Positions 7,731 through 16,609 of a stretch of DNA of 43,831 bases are shown in pieces (the stretch's first letter is position 1; each line of letters starts with the position of its first letter). The notes under the pieces are model-generated. The model searched no databases. It saw nothing but the letters and a program-made list of their open reading frames with translations, and had not been told where the DNA came from. The stretch is taken from contig JAAERO010000444.1 of the NCBI GenBank assembly GCA_024230315.1, forward strand, positions 1-43,831. The letters are read 5' to 3'. The DNA comes from Hyphomicrobium sp. GTDB lineage: Bacteria > Pseudomonadota > Alphaproteobacteria > Rhizobiales > Hyphomicrobiaceae. The position numbers and the translations under genes were made by a program.

Positions 7731-9754
7731 ATGACCGAAAATCGCCTCGACCGCGAAACCAGCCCCTATCTGCTTCAGCACAAAAACAACCCTGTTCACT
7801 GGTGGGCTTGGGGCCCTGAAGCGCTCGCCGAATCCAAGAGCAGTGGCAAGCCAATTCTACTTTCGGTTGGTTACGCGGCCTGCCACTGGTGCCACGTCAT
7901 GGCCCATGAGAGCTTTGAGGACGACGAGACGGCCGCCGTGATGAACGAGTTGTTCGTGAACATCAAGGTCGATCGCGAGGAACGCCCCAACATCGACGCG
8001 ATCTACATGGGGGCCCTACACTCACTTGGTGAGCAGGGCGGTTGGCCACTTACCATGTTCCTCGACAGCGAAGCTCGGCCCGTGTGGGGCGGCACATATT
8101 TTCCCAAGCAGAGCCGCTTTGGCCGGCCGGCTTTTGTCGATGTCTTACGTAAAGTCGCGCGCATCTTTCGCGAAGAGCCCGACAAGGTCTCAGAGACCGG
8201 CAGGCTTCTAATCGAAAGTCTGCAGTCAACCGCGACAGTCTCCAGCCAACCAGAGATCGATGACCGCATGATCTCCGACCTAACTGAGAAGATGGTTCGC
8301 GCCGTTGACCCAGTGAGCGGCGGCTTTAAGGGCGCGCCCAAATTTCCGCAATGGAGTTTCTTCTGGCTGCTTTGGCGTGGCGGCGTTCGCTATGACCAAA
8401 AGCCGGCACGAGCAGCGGTTTTGACCACGCTCGTCAACATTTGTCAGGGCGGCATCTATGACCATCTCGGCGGCGGGTTCGCACGCTACTCGGTCGACGA
8501 GCGGTGGCTCGTGCCACACTTTGAAAAAATGCTCTACGACAACGCGCTGCTCATCGACCTCCTCACAGAAGTGTTTCGCGAGACGGCCTCACCGTTGTTC
8601 GAGGCGCGCGTAGCCGAGACAATCGAATGGATCGAACGCGAAATGATCGCAGATGGCGGAGGGTTTGCGGCCTCGCTTGATGCAGATTCCGAAGGCGTGG
8701 AAGGCAAGTTCTACGTTTGGAGCCTGGACGAAATATTGGGCGTTTTGGGTGCGGAAGACGGTCGCTTCTTCGCCGACGTCTACGACGTCACACCCAATGG
8801 CAATTGGGAAGGACAAACGATCCTCAACCGCCTTTCCAACCTCGAACTCGGATTTAACGAAAATGAGCAGCGGCTCGCAAAGCTCCGGCACAGGCTTTTG
8901 GACGTTCGCAGTAAGCGGGTTCGCCCCGGCTGGGATGACAAAGTCCTCGCCGATTGGAACGGCCTGATGATCGCAGCTCTCGTGCGCGCAGCAACGATCT
9001 TCGGACATCCCGAATGGTTGGACCTTGCCAAGCGTGCCTTCGAATTTGTCTTAAAGCGCATGACGGTCAACGACCGATTGCTACATTCATTCCGCGACGG
9101 TCGCGCCAAAGCCCCTGCCACGGCCAATGATTACGCCAACATGATCTGGGGGGCATTGCGCCTGCACGAAGCGACCACGACGCGCATTACTTTAAGCAGG
9201 CCGTGACATGGACGAGCGTACTTAACCGTCACTATTGGATTGCAGACCACGGCGGCTACGCCACATCCGCCGATGACACCACTGACGTCATTGCACGGCT
9301 GCGCCCCGGCTCGGACGATGCCACGCCCAACGCCAACGCAATCATGATGGCAAATCTGGTGGCGCTCACTACACTCAGCGGCGAAGCCAAATACGCGGAG
9401 CGCGCGACCGCAATCCTTGCGGCATTTGGTAGCGATCTGGGCCGCAATGTCATTGCTCACACGGGCCTTCTGGCCGGCGCAATCGACCTCATCGCCCCAC
9501 AGCAAATCGTCCTCGCAGGGTACGAACTGAAGGGAGGCGATGCGCTTATTGAGGCTATCAGAAATATTTCTTTGCCGGGCGCCCTGCAATATGGCTTGGA
9601 TGGCGAGATCCGCTCCGAACTACCGGCTTTGCGCGATAAACCATCGATTAACGGGCAGTCGGCAGCTTACGCTTGCCTCGGACCACAATGCTCGCAACCT
9701 CTAACCGATGCAGCCGAACTCTCTCGGATCTTGAAGGCCCAAAGGCGTCTATGA
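7731..9754 (+). pseudogene. Thioredoxin-domain protein of the DUF255/YyaL family, split by a frameshift
   Basis: The family (about 670-690 residues) has an N-terminal thioredoxin-like domain and a C-terminal six-hairpin-glycosidase-like region; its role is not settled. The first part, 7731-9206, starts at [15 protein letters not shown] with GGAG six bases upstream and carries the hallmark ACHWCHVM. The frame then ends in an aberrant tail ([10 protein letters not shown]). The expected continuation, [20 protein letters not shown], is in another frame from about 9176, and the rest of the family sequence runs to 9754. One missing base near 9174-9180 explains this. It could be a real inactivating mutation, a sequencing error, or two separately translated pieces (an ATG occurs at 9203). 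Confidence 0.85.
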
Positions 9755-9875
9755 TAATAGCAGGTAGAGGCAGTATGAGCACCAAAACTTACCGCACTTA
9801 AATTAATACAAAATCTTGTGCTGGTCATGGAGCATCGGCTGTGCTTTTCTACGACTTCGTATTGGAGACGCGCTG

Positions 9876-10820
9876 ATGTCAATTCAAAGGGTGCTTGTGC
9901 GCTTCGGCTTTGTACCCTTCATGCTTCTGGGTCTCAATGGCGCGGCCTATTGGGTCGTGTCTCAGGGCCGTAGTTACGCTTGGCTTCTCCCGCTTCTGGT
10001 CGTTGCGTTTGCTACCGCTCACGCCGGTGAGCGTATCGCGCCCTGGTACGAAGAGTGGAACGATCCACACCAAGATGAAAACGCGAACATCGCGCACATC
10101 ATCGTCTACGAGATTTCGAATATAAACGGGGTTCTTTTAATCCCGCTGATTGTCTGGCTCTTTCCCTTCCAGGGCATTTGGCCGACCGAATGGCCGCTCC
10201 TCGTTCAGTGGTTGATCGCGATCGTGATCGCCGACTTTGCCTTCATGATCGTTCACATGTTGAGCCACCGGTATCCGTTCTTGTGGCGGCTTCATGCCGT
10301 GCATCATGGGGTTGGGCGTCTATACGGATTCAATGGGCTCGTGCGCCATCCACTCCATCAATCACTGGATATGATCGTCGGTACGATGCCGCTGGTTATT
10401 CTCGGCATGCCGGTGAACGTTGCGGTTCTCTTGGGCTTTGCCGTTTCCATCCAGCTCATCGTGCAGCATGCGAACGTCGCCTATGCACTGGGTCCATTTC
10501 GCAATCAGATGTCGATCGGGCGCATTCACCACATTCATCACGTCAACTGGGGCACGGAAGGCGACTGTAATTTCGGTCTGTTCTTGACGCTTTGGGATCG
10601 TCTATTCGGCACGTTCCTGGCCGAGCCTTCGCGGCCCATTAAGGCCGATGACATGGGCATCGACGAGGTGCCGCACTTCCCCAAGTCATATCTCGAGCAG
10701 ATGTTTTTCCCGTTCATATACAAGCCGGGAGAAGGCGAGCCGGAGCGGTATCAGGCGCAGAAGCCGGAGGGATCTCTTGGCTCTGAGGAGAGCAAAGATC
10801 GCTTACGTCCGGCCGAGTAG
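9876..10820 (+). CDS. Sterol desaturase / fatty acid hydroxylase family membrane protein
   Basis: A membrane di-iron oxygenase of the fatty acid hydroxylase superfamily. The usual histidine clusters are present: HMLSH, HAVHH, and the pair around HHIHHVNWG. Hydrophobic segments occur at the N-terminus and before each cluster. The substrate cannot be told from sequence; hydroxylation or desaturation of a lipid, hopanoid or carotenoid are options. I chose the ATG at 9876 (MSIQRVL), which has GGAGA ten bases upstream, over one 60 bp earlier. It follows the broken DUF255 gene by 121 bp and converges on rho, with a shared hairpin between them. Confidence 0.85.
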   Translation: MSIQRVLVRFGFVPFMLLGLNGAAYWVVSQGRSYAWLLPLLVVAFATAHAGERIAPWYEEWNDPHQDENANIAHIIVYEISNINGVLLIPLIVWLFPFQGIWPTEWPLLVQWLIAIVIADFAFMIVHMLSHRYPFLWRLHAVHHGVGRLYGFNGLVRHPLHQSLDMIVGTMPLVILGMPVNVAVLLGFAVSIQLIVQHANVAYALGPFRNQMSIGRIHHIHHVNWGTEGDCNFGLFLTLWDRLFGTFLAEPSRPIKADDMGIDEVPHFPKSYLEQMFFPFIYKPGEGEPERYQAQKPEGSLGSEESKDRLRPAE

Positions 10821-10846
10821 AATTTCGTGAGACAAACATGATGCAA

Positions 10847-10873
10847 TTAGGGCCGCCCGTGGGGCGGCCCTAA
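10847..10873. terminator. Convergent terminator hairpin between the desaturase gene and rho
   Basis: A perfect 12-bp stem (TTAGGGCCGCCC at 10847-10858, with its complement at 10862-10873) closes a 3-base loop. It lies between two genes pointing at each other and is symmetric, so it can act on both strands. Neither side has a long T-run. Confidence 0.65.
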
Positions 10874-10877
10874 AGCT

Positions 10878-12143
10878 TTAGGTATTCATCGAATCGAAGA
10901 ACTCGCCGTTGGTCTTTGTCGACTTGAGCTTGTCGATCAAGAATTCGATGGCGTCCATTGTTCCCATCGGATTGAGGATCCGGCGCAGCACATAGACCTT
11001 TTTGAGTTGATCCTTCGGCACCAAGAGCTCCTCTTTGCGCGTGCCAGAGCGCGCCACGTCGATCGCCGGGAATACGCGCTTGTCAGAGACCTTGCGGTCG
11101 AGGATGATCTCGGCGTTACCGGTGCCCTTGAACTCCTCGAAGATCACTTCGTCCATGCGCGAACCTGTATCGATCAGAGCTGTTGCGATGATGGTCAGCG
11201 ATCCGCCTTCCTCGATATTGCGCGCGGCGCCGAAGAAGCGCTTGGGTCGCTGCAACGCGTTGGAATCGACTCCACCCGTCAGCACCTTGCCCGACGAGGG
11301 AACGACCGTATTGTAGGCACGTCCCAGGCGCGTAATGGAATCCAAAAGGATCACCACATCGCGCTTGTGTTCGACCAGACGTTTTGCTTTTTCAATAACC
11401 ATTTCCGAGACTTGCACGTGCCGTGTCGGCGGCTCATCAAACGTCGAGGAGATAACCTCGCCATTCACCGAGCGCTGCATGTCGGTCACCTCTTCTGGCC
11501 GCTCGTCGATCAGCAACACGATGAGGTAGCACTCGGGATGATTGGCTGTGATCGAGTGCGCGATGTTCTGCAAAAGTACGGTCTTGCCGGTACGCGGCGG
11601 CGACACGATAAGCGCGCGCTGCCCTTTGCCTATCGGCGACACAATGTCGATCACCCGCGCGGAGAAATCCTTGATCGTAGGATCCTCGATCTCCAGCTTG
11701 AGCCATTCTGTCGGATAAAGCGGGGTGAGGTTGTCGAAGTGTACCTTGTGCTTGGTTGCCTCGGGGTCTGCGAAGTTGATCAAGCTGACCTTCAACAACG
11801 CGAAGTACCGCTCACCCTCCTTGGGGCTGCGTATTTGACCTTCGACTGTGTCGCCAGACCGAAGCGCGAAGCGCCGGATCTGCGAAGGTGAAATGTAAAT
11901 GTCATCGGGTCCCGGCAGATAGTTCGCGTCAGGCGACCGCAGGAAGCCGAAGCCGTCTTGCAAAACCTCGACAACACCCGTGCCGATGATCTCAATTTCT
12001 TTGGCGGCTAGCTCCTTCAATGTCGCAAACATCAACTCCTGCTTGCGCATTGTGCTAGCGTTTTCGACACCTGACTCTTCCGCGAAACTCAAAAGCTCTG
12101 CGGGAGTCTTGGCCTTCAGCTCTTCGAGCTTCATTTCCTTCAT
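10878..12143 (-). CDS. rho: Transcription termination factor Rho
   Basis: A hexameric RNA-dependent ATPase that ends transcription at Rho-dependent sites. From the ATG at 12143 ([14 protein letters not shown]) the protein is 421 residues, the usual length in this group. GGAG precedes the start. An in-frame extension of 46 residues upstream does not look like Rho. The cold-shock-like RNA-binding domain includes [20 protein letters not shown]. The ATPase domain has PPRTGKT (Walker A), [14 protein letters not shown] and [11 protein letters not shown], and the secondary RNA site has [20 protein letters not shown]. It lies downstream of hemE and hemJ on the same strand, an order conserved near alphaproteobacterial origins. 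Confidence 0.98.
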   Translation of the reverse strand: MKEMKLEELKAKTPAELLSFAEESGVENASTMRKQELMFATLKELAAKEIEIIGTGVVEVLQDGFGFLRSPDANYLPGPDDIYISPSQIRRFALRSGDTVEGQIRSPKEGERYFALLKVSLINFADPEATKHKVHFDNLTPLYPTEWLKLEIEDPTIKDFSARVIDIVSPIGKGQRALIVSPPRTGKTVLLQNIAHSITANHPECYLIVLLIDERPEEVTDMQRSVNGEVISSTFDEPPTRHVQVSEMVIEKAKRLVEHKRDVVILLDSITRLGRAYNTVVPSSGKVLTGGVDSNALQRPKRFFGAARNIEEGGSLTIIATALIDTGSRMDEVIFEEFKGTGNAEIILDRKVSDKRVFPAIDVARSGTRKEELLVPKDQLKKVYVLRRILNPMGTMDAIEFLIDKLKSTKTNGEFFDSMNT

Positions 12144-12374
12144 AGAACGCTCCGGGGCGGCCTCGGCAAAGTGGGCGGGAATTGAGGGGGATACCAGGCC
12201 AAATGGTGGGAATTTTAGAAACGTGGTCGAATGCCACGGTACGGCCTGCCTTGCCCTTTGAAGCGGGGCGGCGGCGACCAACTCTATGAACCTGAGCGGC
12301 CCTGAGTCGATGTGGAGTTGCCGCTGTATATCAGACCTAATTGCTTGGGAAAAGCCATCTGGGCAAAATTCGGA

Positions 12375-12794
12375 TCAAAAAGGTTTCACGATCACCAGGA
12401 CAATGATGGCAATCATCAGCACCGCGGGTACCTCGTTAGCAATCCTATAAAACTTGGCCGGGTGCCGATTTTGCTCTTGAGCAAGATCCTTGCGCCACCG
12501 CCCCAGGAGATGGTGGTACCAGGTAAGTGCGGCCACGAGGCTGAATTTGGCGAGAAACCAGCCGTCCATGTAGACACCCAGCACCCAGGCGAGCCACGGC
12601 CCCGTTATCCACACAGCGATCATCGCCGGGTTCATGATGTACCGTAGGAGCCGGTACTCCATCGTTTTAAAGGTCGCTGACAATTCCAAGTCAGGCTTTG
12701 CCTCGGCGTGATAGACGAACAGGCGCGGCAGATAGAGCAGCCCGGCCATCCAGGCAATAACTGCGATCACGTGAAATGCCTTGAGCCACAACAT
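12375..12794 (-). CDS. hemJ: Protoporphyrinogen IX oxidase, HemJ type
   Basis: HemJ (UPF0093) oxidises protoporphyrinogen IX to protoporphyrin IX, the next-to-last step of haem synthesis, in organisms lacking HemG/HemY. The 139-residue protein has about four membrane segments. It shows the family's FHVIAVIAWMAGLLYLPRLFVYHAE start, with a conserved histidine (H8), and later a conserved RLL/NP segment and LTWYHHLLGRWRKDL. It starts five bases downstream of hemE, so the two haem genes are surely co-transcribed. The gene ends in VIVKPF at 12375, about 230 bp before the start of rho. Confidence 0.93.
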   Translation of the reverse strand: MLWLKAFHVIAVIAWMAGLLYLPRLFVYHAEAKPDLELSATFKTMEYRLLRYIMNPAMIAVWITGPWLAWVLGVYMDGWFLAKFSLVAALTWYHHLLGRWRKDLAQEQNRHPAKFYRIANEVPAVLMIAIIVLVIVKPF

Positions 12795-12799
12795 CGTGG

Positions 12800-13867
12800 T
12801 TAGACGCCTTCACCGCGGACGAGTGCAACCAGGCGCGCAACGTTCTCGGGCGGTGTTTCGGGAACGATGCCGTGTCCTAGATTGAAAATGAAGGGAACAG
12901 TATTCATCGCGTCAAGAATTTGCTTCACACGAATTTCCATATGCGTGCCACCTGCAAGAAGCAGTAGTGGATCGAGATTGCCTTGAACCACGGCGCCGAT
13001 ACCTGCAAGCTCTCGCATCAGAACAAGTGACATTGCCGTGTCACAGCCAAGTCCCTCAACCTTTGTTTCCTGCAGATACCAGCCAGCAGTCGCACCTACG
13101 CCACGTGGAAACCCGATGATCGGCACTTGGGGATGCCGCTGCTTCAGCTCTGCCACGATTCGCTTTGTCGGCAAAATCACCCACACCTCAAACTGATCGT
13201 CGGGCAAACATCCTGCCCAAGTATCGAAAATCTGCAGGGCATCGGCCCCCGCGCGCACTTGGCCATCGAGGTAAGCAATCGAGACCTCGACAAGAAGATC
13301 GATAAGTTGGTTGAAACCGTGCGGATCATTGTACGCCCACACGCGTGCCGCGGCCTGATCGGATGATCCACGCCCGCCAACCATGTAGGTCGCAACCGTC
13401 CATGGCGCGCCACAGAACCCAATGAGAGCGGTCTCTTTTGGCAGATCTTGCCGCACTCGGGTAACAGTCTCGAACACGCGTTCAAACACGCTCGCGGTGC
13501 TCTTGGGATCGAGTCGCTTCAGATCGGTCACATCGAATATGGGATCGAGAATAGGCCCCTCGCCTTCGGCAAATCGCAGGCCCTGCCCCAGCGCATCGGG
13601 GACCACCAGGATGTCGGAGAAGAGAATCGCAGCATCGAAACCGAAACGGCGGATCGGCTGTAGCGTCACCTCCGCGGCCAGCGCGGGCGTGTAGCAAAGG
13701 TTGAGAAATCCGCCAGCTTTTGTTCGCACCTCGCGATATTCGGGGAGATAGCGTCCAGCTTGACGCATGAGCCAAATTGGAGGCGGAGCTTCGGTTTGCT
13801 TTGCCAAGACGCCGAGAAATCGGCCACGGTTGTCGGTCGAGATTGTTGGTTTCAGAGGTTGGCTCAT
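12800..13867 (-). CDS. hemE: Uroporphyrinogen decarboxylase (HemE)
   Basis: Removes four carboxyl groups from uroporphyrinogen III to give coproporphyrinogen III in haem synthesis. The 355-residue cytoplasmic enzyme has the substrate-binding WLMRQAGRYLPEYR near the N-terminus, LFSDILVVPDALG with a catalytic aspartate, GFCGAPWTVATYMV, and the C-terminal NLGHGIVPETP with its conserved histidine. Its ATG at 13867 borders the putative replication origin, and the upstream DNA carries three GANTC sites within 27 bp. In Caulobacter the chromosomal origin also lies beside hemE. Confidence 0.98.
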   Translation of the reverse strand: MSQPLKPTISTDNRGRFLGVLAKQTEAPPPIWLMRQAGRYLPEYREVRTKAGGFLNLCYTPALAAEVTLQPIRRFGFDAAILFSDILVVPDALGQGLRFAEGEGPILDPIFDVTDLKRLDPKSTASVFERVFETVTRVRQDLPKETALIGFCGAPWTVATYMVGGRGSSDQAAARVWAYNDPHGFNQLIDLLVEVSIAYLDGQVRAGADALQIFDTWAGCLPDDQFEVWVILPTKRIVAELKQRHPQVPIIGFPRGVGATAGWYLQETKVEGLGCDTAMSLVLMRELAGIGAVVQGNLDPLLLLAGGTHMEIRVKQILDAMNTVPFIFNLGHGIVPETPPENVARLVALVRGEGV

Positions 13868-14305
13868 CTCTTCACTTTAAACAAAATAGTAGAGTCTAGA
13901 GTCTTATTGTTATGACTCTTAGGGCGGTGGATTTTGAGGATATCGGCTTTGTCCTACCTTGTTCCACAAGCATCCCACAACCTGAACGAGTTGGTGGCAG
14001 ATCTGGCGGTCGCGACGGCAAGAGGCCACAAGTTGTGTTAAATGGTGCTCTCGTCAATAGCTTAACCCGCCGCATGCTGCGGCAACTGATGGGTATGAGT
14101 TGTTGACAGGTGCTGGGCCTACACCCGACAAGGCATCTATCCTCAAGGAGAACTCCATATTGAGATTGCTTGTTCGCGCGGCGGCAAATGTGGTCAATCC
14201 CTTGGATGAGTGCACAGTAGGCGGTGTACGAGAAGATCAGTTGCATCCGCCCTCTGGAAAACCGGGCTACTTTTCAACAAGTCGTCCCGCATGGTTGTCT
14301 TTGCG
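13868..14305. other. oriC: Putative chromosomal replication origin (oriC) between hemE and ppsR
   Basis: A 438-bp gap without a convincing gene, with transcription leaving on both sides. It borders hemE, as the Caulobacter origin does, and parS sites lie 8-10 kb away. The hemE end (13868-13920) is AT-rich. Relaxed DnaA-box matches to TTWTNCACA are TGTTCCACA at 13960-13968 (one mismatch), TGTGTTAAA at 14034-14042 (reverse, one mismatch) and TGTGGTCAA at 14189-14197 (reverse, two mismatches). None is a perfect box. Half-sites TTAACC and TTAAAT could be CtrA-like. The assignment rests mainly on gene order. Confidence 0.6.
13892..13918. promoter_or_regulatory. Cluster of three GANTC (CcrM) methylation sites
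   Basis: GAGTC at 13892, GAGTC at 13899 and GACTC at 13914 occur within 27 bp. The first two form a tandem AGAGTCT repeat, and GACTCT is its inverted partner. GANTC is the target of the cell-cycle methyltransferase CcrM in alphaproteobacteria. The cluster sits 25 bp upstream of the hemE start, in the AT-rich edge of the putative origin, so it could mark replication state or control hemE transcription. That role is inference. Confidence 0.45.
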
Positions 14306-15178
14306 ATGACGAATGGACTGCCAAGTTTCTTTCATCTGCATCTCGTCTCAGATTCGACGGGAGAAACGCTCACGACGATCGCAAAGGCCGCGTGCGTGCA
14401 GTACTCGATGGTGCGCCCCATTGAGCACGTGCACCCACTGGTACGTACACCGCGTCAATTGAAGCGCGTGCTGCAAGAAATTGAGCAAGCTCCGGGCATT
14501 GTCCTCTACACCATCATCAATAGAGATCTGACGGAGGAACTCGAGCGTCGGAGCCGTGAGCTGAAAGTTCCCTGTCTTGCTGTGTTGCAACCAATTATGC
14601 AGGTGTTCGAGAGCTACCTCGGCGCGTCACGAACGCCGACTGTTGCCGGCCAACACGTCCTCGATGCCTACTATTTCCAGCGTATCGACGCGCTCAATTT
14701 CACTATGGCGCACGATGATGGACACCTGCCCGAAGACCTCAATGAGGCCGACATCATCATCCTTGGCATTTCGCGCACATCCAAGACGCCGACCAGCATC
14801 TATTTGGCCCAACGCGGCTATAAGACTGCCAACGTGCCGCTGATACCGTCGGTCCCATTACCCGAACAACTGACAAAGCTACACTCAGCCTTCATCGTTT
14901 GTCTTGTGGCTAGTGCTGATCGCATTGCAGAAATTCGCCGTCACCGCGCGATGCTTTTATCGGACCGTGATCTGGACGACTACACGGACCGCGATCGTAT
15001 CACTGTTGAAATTGCTCACACGCGGCGCATCTGCGCTAAGTACCGCTGGCCGGTGATTGATGTAACGCGCCGCTCGATCGAAGAATCTGCGGCAACGATC
15101 ATAAAGCTCTTGAATGATCAACGCGCACAAGAGACCGAGGCCGTACATGGTGAGGCCGTACATGGTAGCGACGGATAG
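14306..15178 (+). CDS. ppsR: Pyruvate, phosphate dikinase regulatory protein (kinase/pyrophosphorylase, DUF299)
   Basis: Members of this family reversibly phosphorylate pyruvate phosphate dikinase or PEP synthase on a threonine, using ADP or phosphate. The start MTNGLPSFFHLHLVSDSTGET matches the family; a second ATG lies 15 bp upstream. The ADP-binding loop is ILGISRTSKTPTSIYLA, followed by GYKTANVPLIP. The protein is 290 residues from 14306, with a C-terminus extended by a duplicated EAVHG. It is the first plus-strand gene right of the putative origin and overlaps maf by 17 bp. I cannot tell whether the target is PPDK or PpsA. Confidence 0.93.
   Translation: MTNGLPSFFHLHLVSDSTGETLTTIAKAACVQYSMVRPIEHVHPLVRTPRQLKRVLQEIEQAPGIVLYTIINRDLTEELERRSRELKVPCLAVLQPIMQVFESYLGASRTPTVAGQHVLDAYYFQRIDALNFTMAHDDGHLPEDLNEADIIILGISRTSKTPTSIYLAQRGYKTANVPLIPSVPLPEQLTKLHSAFIVCLVASADRIAEIRRHRAMLLSDRDLDDYTDRDRITVEIAHTRRICAKYRWPVIDVTRRSIEESAATIIKLLNDQRAQETEAVHGEAVHGSDG
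15137..15166 (+). repeat. 15-bp perfect tandem duplication across the ppsR end and maf start
   Basis: GAGGCCGTACATGGT occurs twice without a gap, at 15137-15151 and 15152-15166. Because it is 15 bp long, it keeps ppsR in frame (EAVHGEAVHG). It also copies both an SD-like GAGG and an ATG, so maf has two equivalent in-frame starts, at 15147 and 15162. Confidence 0.95.
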
Positions 15179-15782
15179 ATCACGCGAAATTGTACTTGCC
15201 TCGGCAAGCCGGGCACGTCATGAGATGTTGGCGGCGTCCGGCGTCCCGTTCACGGTCGATCCGGCGGATCTCGACGAGCTTGCCTTGCGCAATGCCCTGC
15301 TGGCGGAGCAGAAGTCGGTTGCGCCCGCACATATTGCCGAAGCCCTTGCGCGCGCAAAAGCCAAGGACGTGAGCGGCAGGCATGCCGACTCGCTCGTTGT
15401 TGCAGGTGATCAAGTGTTGGCATTCGGTTCCGAATTGCTGACCAAGGCAAAAGATCAAGCGGCCGCCCGCGCGACGTTGTTGAAGCTGCGTGGGCGTGAA
15501 CACGAGCTTTATTCGGCGGTGGCATTTGCCGAAGATGGTTACGTCACATGGTCACGCGTAGAAACCGCGCGGCTATTCATGCGTGATTTTTCGAACGCCT
15601 TTCTCGATGATTACCTCGTGCGCGCAGGCGACCGCATTTGCCAATCGGTTGGCGCCTATGAGCTGGAAGGCCTAGGGGTGCAGTTATTTGAGCGCTTGGA
15701 AGGCGACTATTTCACGGTTCTTGGTCTGCCACTTTTGCCAGTACTCGAAGAGCTACGGGCGCGAGGCGTCATTACCCAATGA
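15162..15782 (+). CDS. maf: Maf family nucleotide pyrophosphatase
   Basis: Maf proteins hydrolyse dTTP, UTP or modified NTPs such as m7GTP and are thought to clean the nucleotide pool or slow division. The N-terminal EIVLASASRARHEML loop is the family signature, followed by VVAGDQVLAF with the catalytic aspartate. The C-terminal part has DRICQSVGAYELEGLG and LGLPLLPVLEELR. From the ATG at 15162 the protein is 206 residues, the usual size. The ATG at 15147, in the duplicated unit, would add MVRPY. The gene overlaps ppsR upstream and aroE downstream (ATGA), pointing to one operon. Confidence 0.93.
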   Translation: MVATDRSREIVLASASRARHEMLAASGVPFTVDPADLDELALRNALLAEQKSVAPAHIAEALARAKAKDVSGRHADSLVVAGDQVLAFGSELLTKAKDQAAARATLLKLRGREHELYSAVAFAEDGYVTWSRVETARLFMRDFSNAFLDDYLVRAGDRICQSVGAYELEGLGVQLFERLEGDYFTVLGLPLLPVLEELRARGVITQ

Positions 15783-16609
15783 AGCATGCATGCGTCATAG
15801 GCTGTCCCGTGGAGCATTCGCGCTCGCCCTTGCTGCATGGCTACTGGCTCAAGAAGTATGGAATCGATGGCACCTACACAAAGCGGGCTGTTGTACCCGA
15901 AGCGGTTGCCGACTTCTTGCTGTCGCTTCGTGCCAATGGCTACGTCGGATGCAACGTAACAGTGCCCCACAAGGCAGCCGCATTCTCTGCCGCTGACGAA
16001 AGAGAAGATTCGGCGAAAGCGGTTTCGGCAGCCAATACGCTTTGGCTGTCTGATGGCAAACTCGTTGCCGCCAATACTGATACCTACGGATATATGACCA
16101 ATCTCAGCCAGCAGGCTCCTGGATGGGATCGACGCGATGCGCCAGTTTCCATTCTTGGCGCGGGCGGCGCGGCGCGGGCGATCGTATTCGGATTTCTCGA
16201 CGCTGGTGTGAGTGAGATCCGCGTCTTTAATCGCACGCGCGCCCGGGCCGAGACGTTAGCGCAGCAATTTGGGCCGTGCGTAAAGGTGTTCGATTGGTCA
16301 CAGCGCGAAGCGGGCTCGCGCGACTCGGCCGTGCTCGTCAACACCACGACCATCGGCATGAATGGTGTCGGCACGCTCGACTTCGATTTGGCGGGATTCG
16401 ACCCTGAATGCGTTGTGTCCGATATCGTCTACGTGCCATTGGAGACGGAGCTGCTGCGCAAGGCAAAGTCCCAAGGCTTGCGTATAGTCGATGGGGTGGG
16501 GATGCTTTTGCATCAGGGCGTACCTGGTTTTGGAAAATGGTTTGGCGTACGCCCTGAGGTGACGGACGAGCTGAGAAACCTCATTGTTGGCAACATCGAG
16601 GGAGGCTAA
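15779..16609 (+). CDS. aroE: Shikimate dehydrogenase (AroE)
   Basis: NADPH-dependent reduction of 3-dehydroshikimate to shikimate in aromatic amino acid synthesis. The 276-residue protein has the substrate-binding VIGCPVEHSRSPLLHGYWL at the start, NVTVPHKAAAF with the catalytic lysine, ANTDTYGYM, and the NADP loop ILGAGGAARAIVFG. NRTRARAETLA follows and is consistent with NADP use. The C-terminal GMLLHQGVPGF is also conserved. Its ATG overlaps the maf stop, and its own stop overlaps the coaE start (TAATG), so translation of the three genes is probably coupled. Confidence 0.97.
   Translation: MKHACVIGCPVEHSRSPLLHGYWLKKYGIDGTYTKRAVVPEAVADFLLSLRANGYVGCNVTVPHKAAAFSAADEREDSAKAVSAANTLWLSDGKLVAANTDTYGYMTNLSQQAPGWDRRDAPVSILGAGGAARAIVFGFLDAGVSEIRVFNRTRARAETLAQQFGPCVKVFDWSQREAGSRDSAVLVNTTTIGMNGVGTLDFDLAGFDPECVVSDIVYVPLETELLRKAKSQGLRIVDGVGMLLHQGVPGFGKWFGVRPEVTDELRNLIVGNIEGG

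Noticed and set aside
11007-11891. Plus-strand frame of 294 codons opposite rho
   Set aside because: Antisense shadow of a highly conserved gene, rich in His, Arg and Asp as expected from a complementary frame.
12144-12281. N-terminal extension of rho by 46 codons
   Set aside because: The extension does not resemble Rho, while the ATG at 12143 has a ribosome binding site and gives the usual length.
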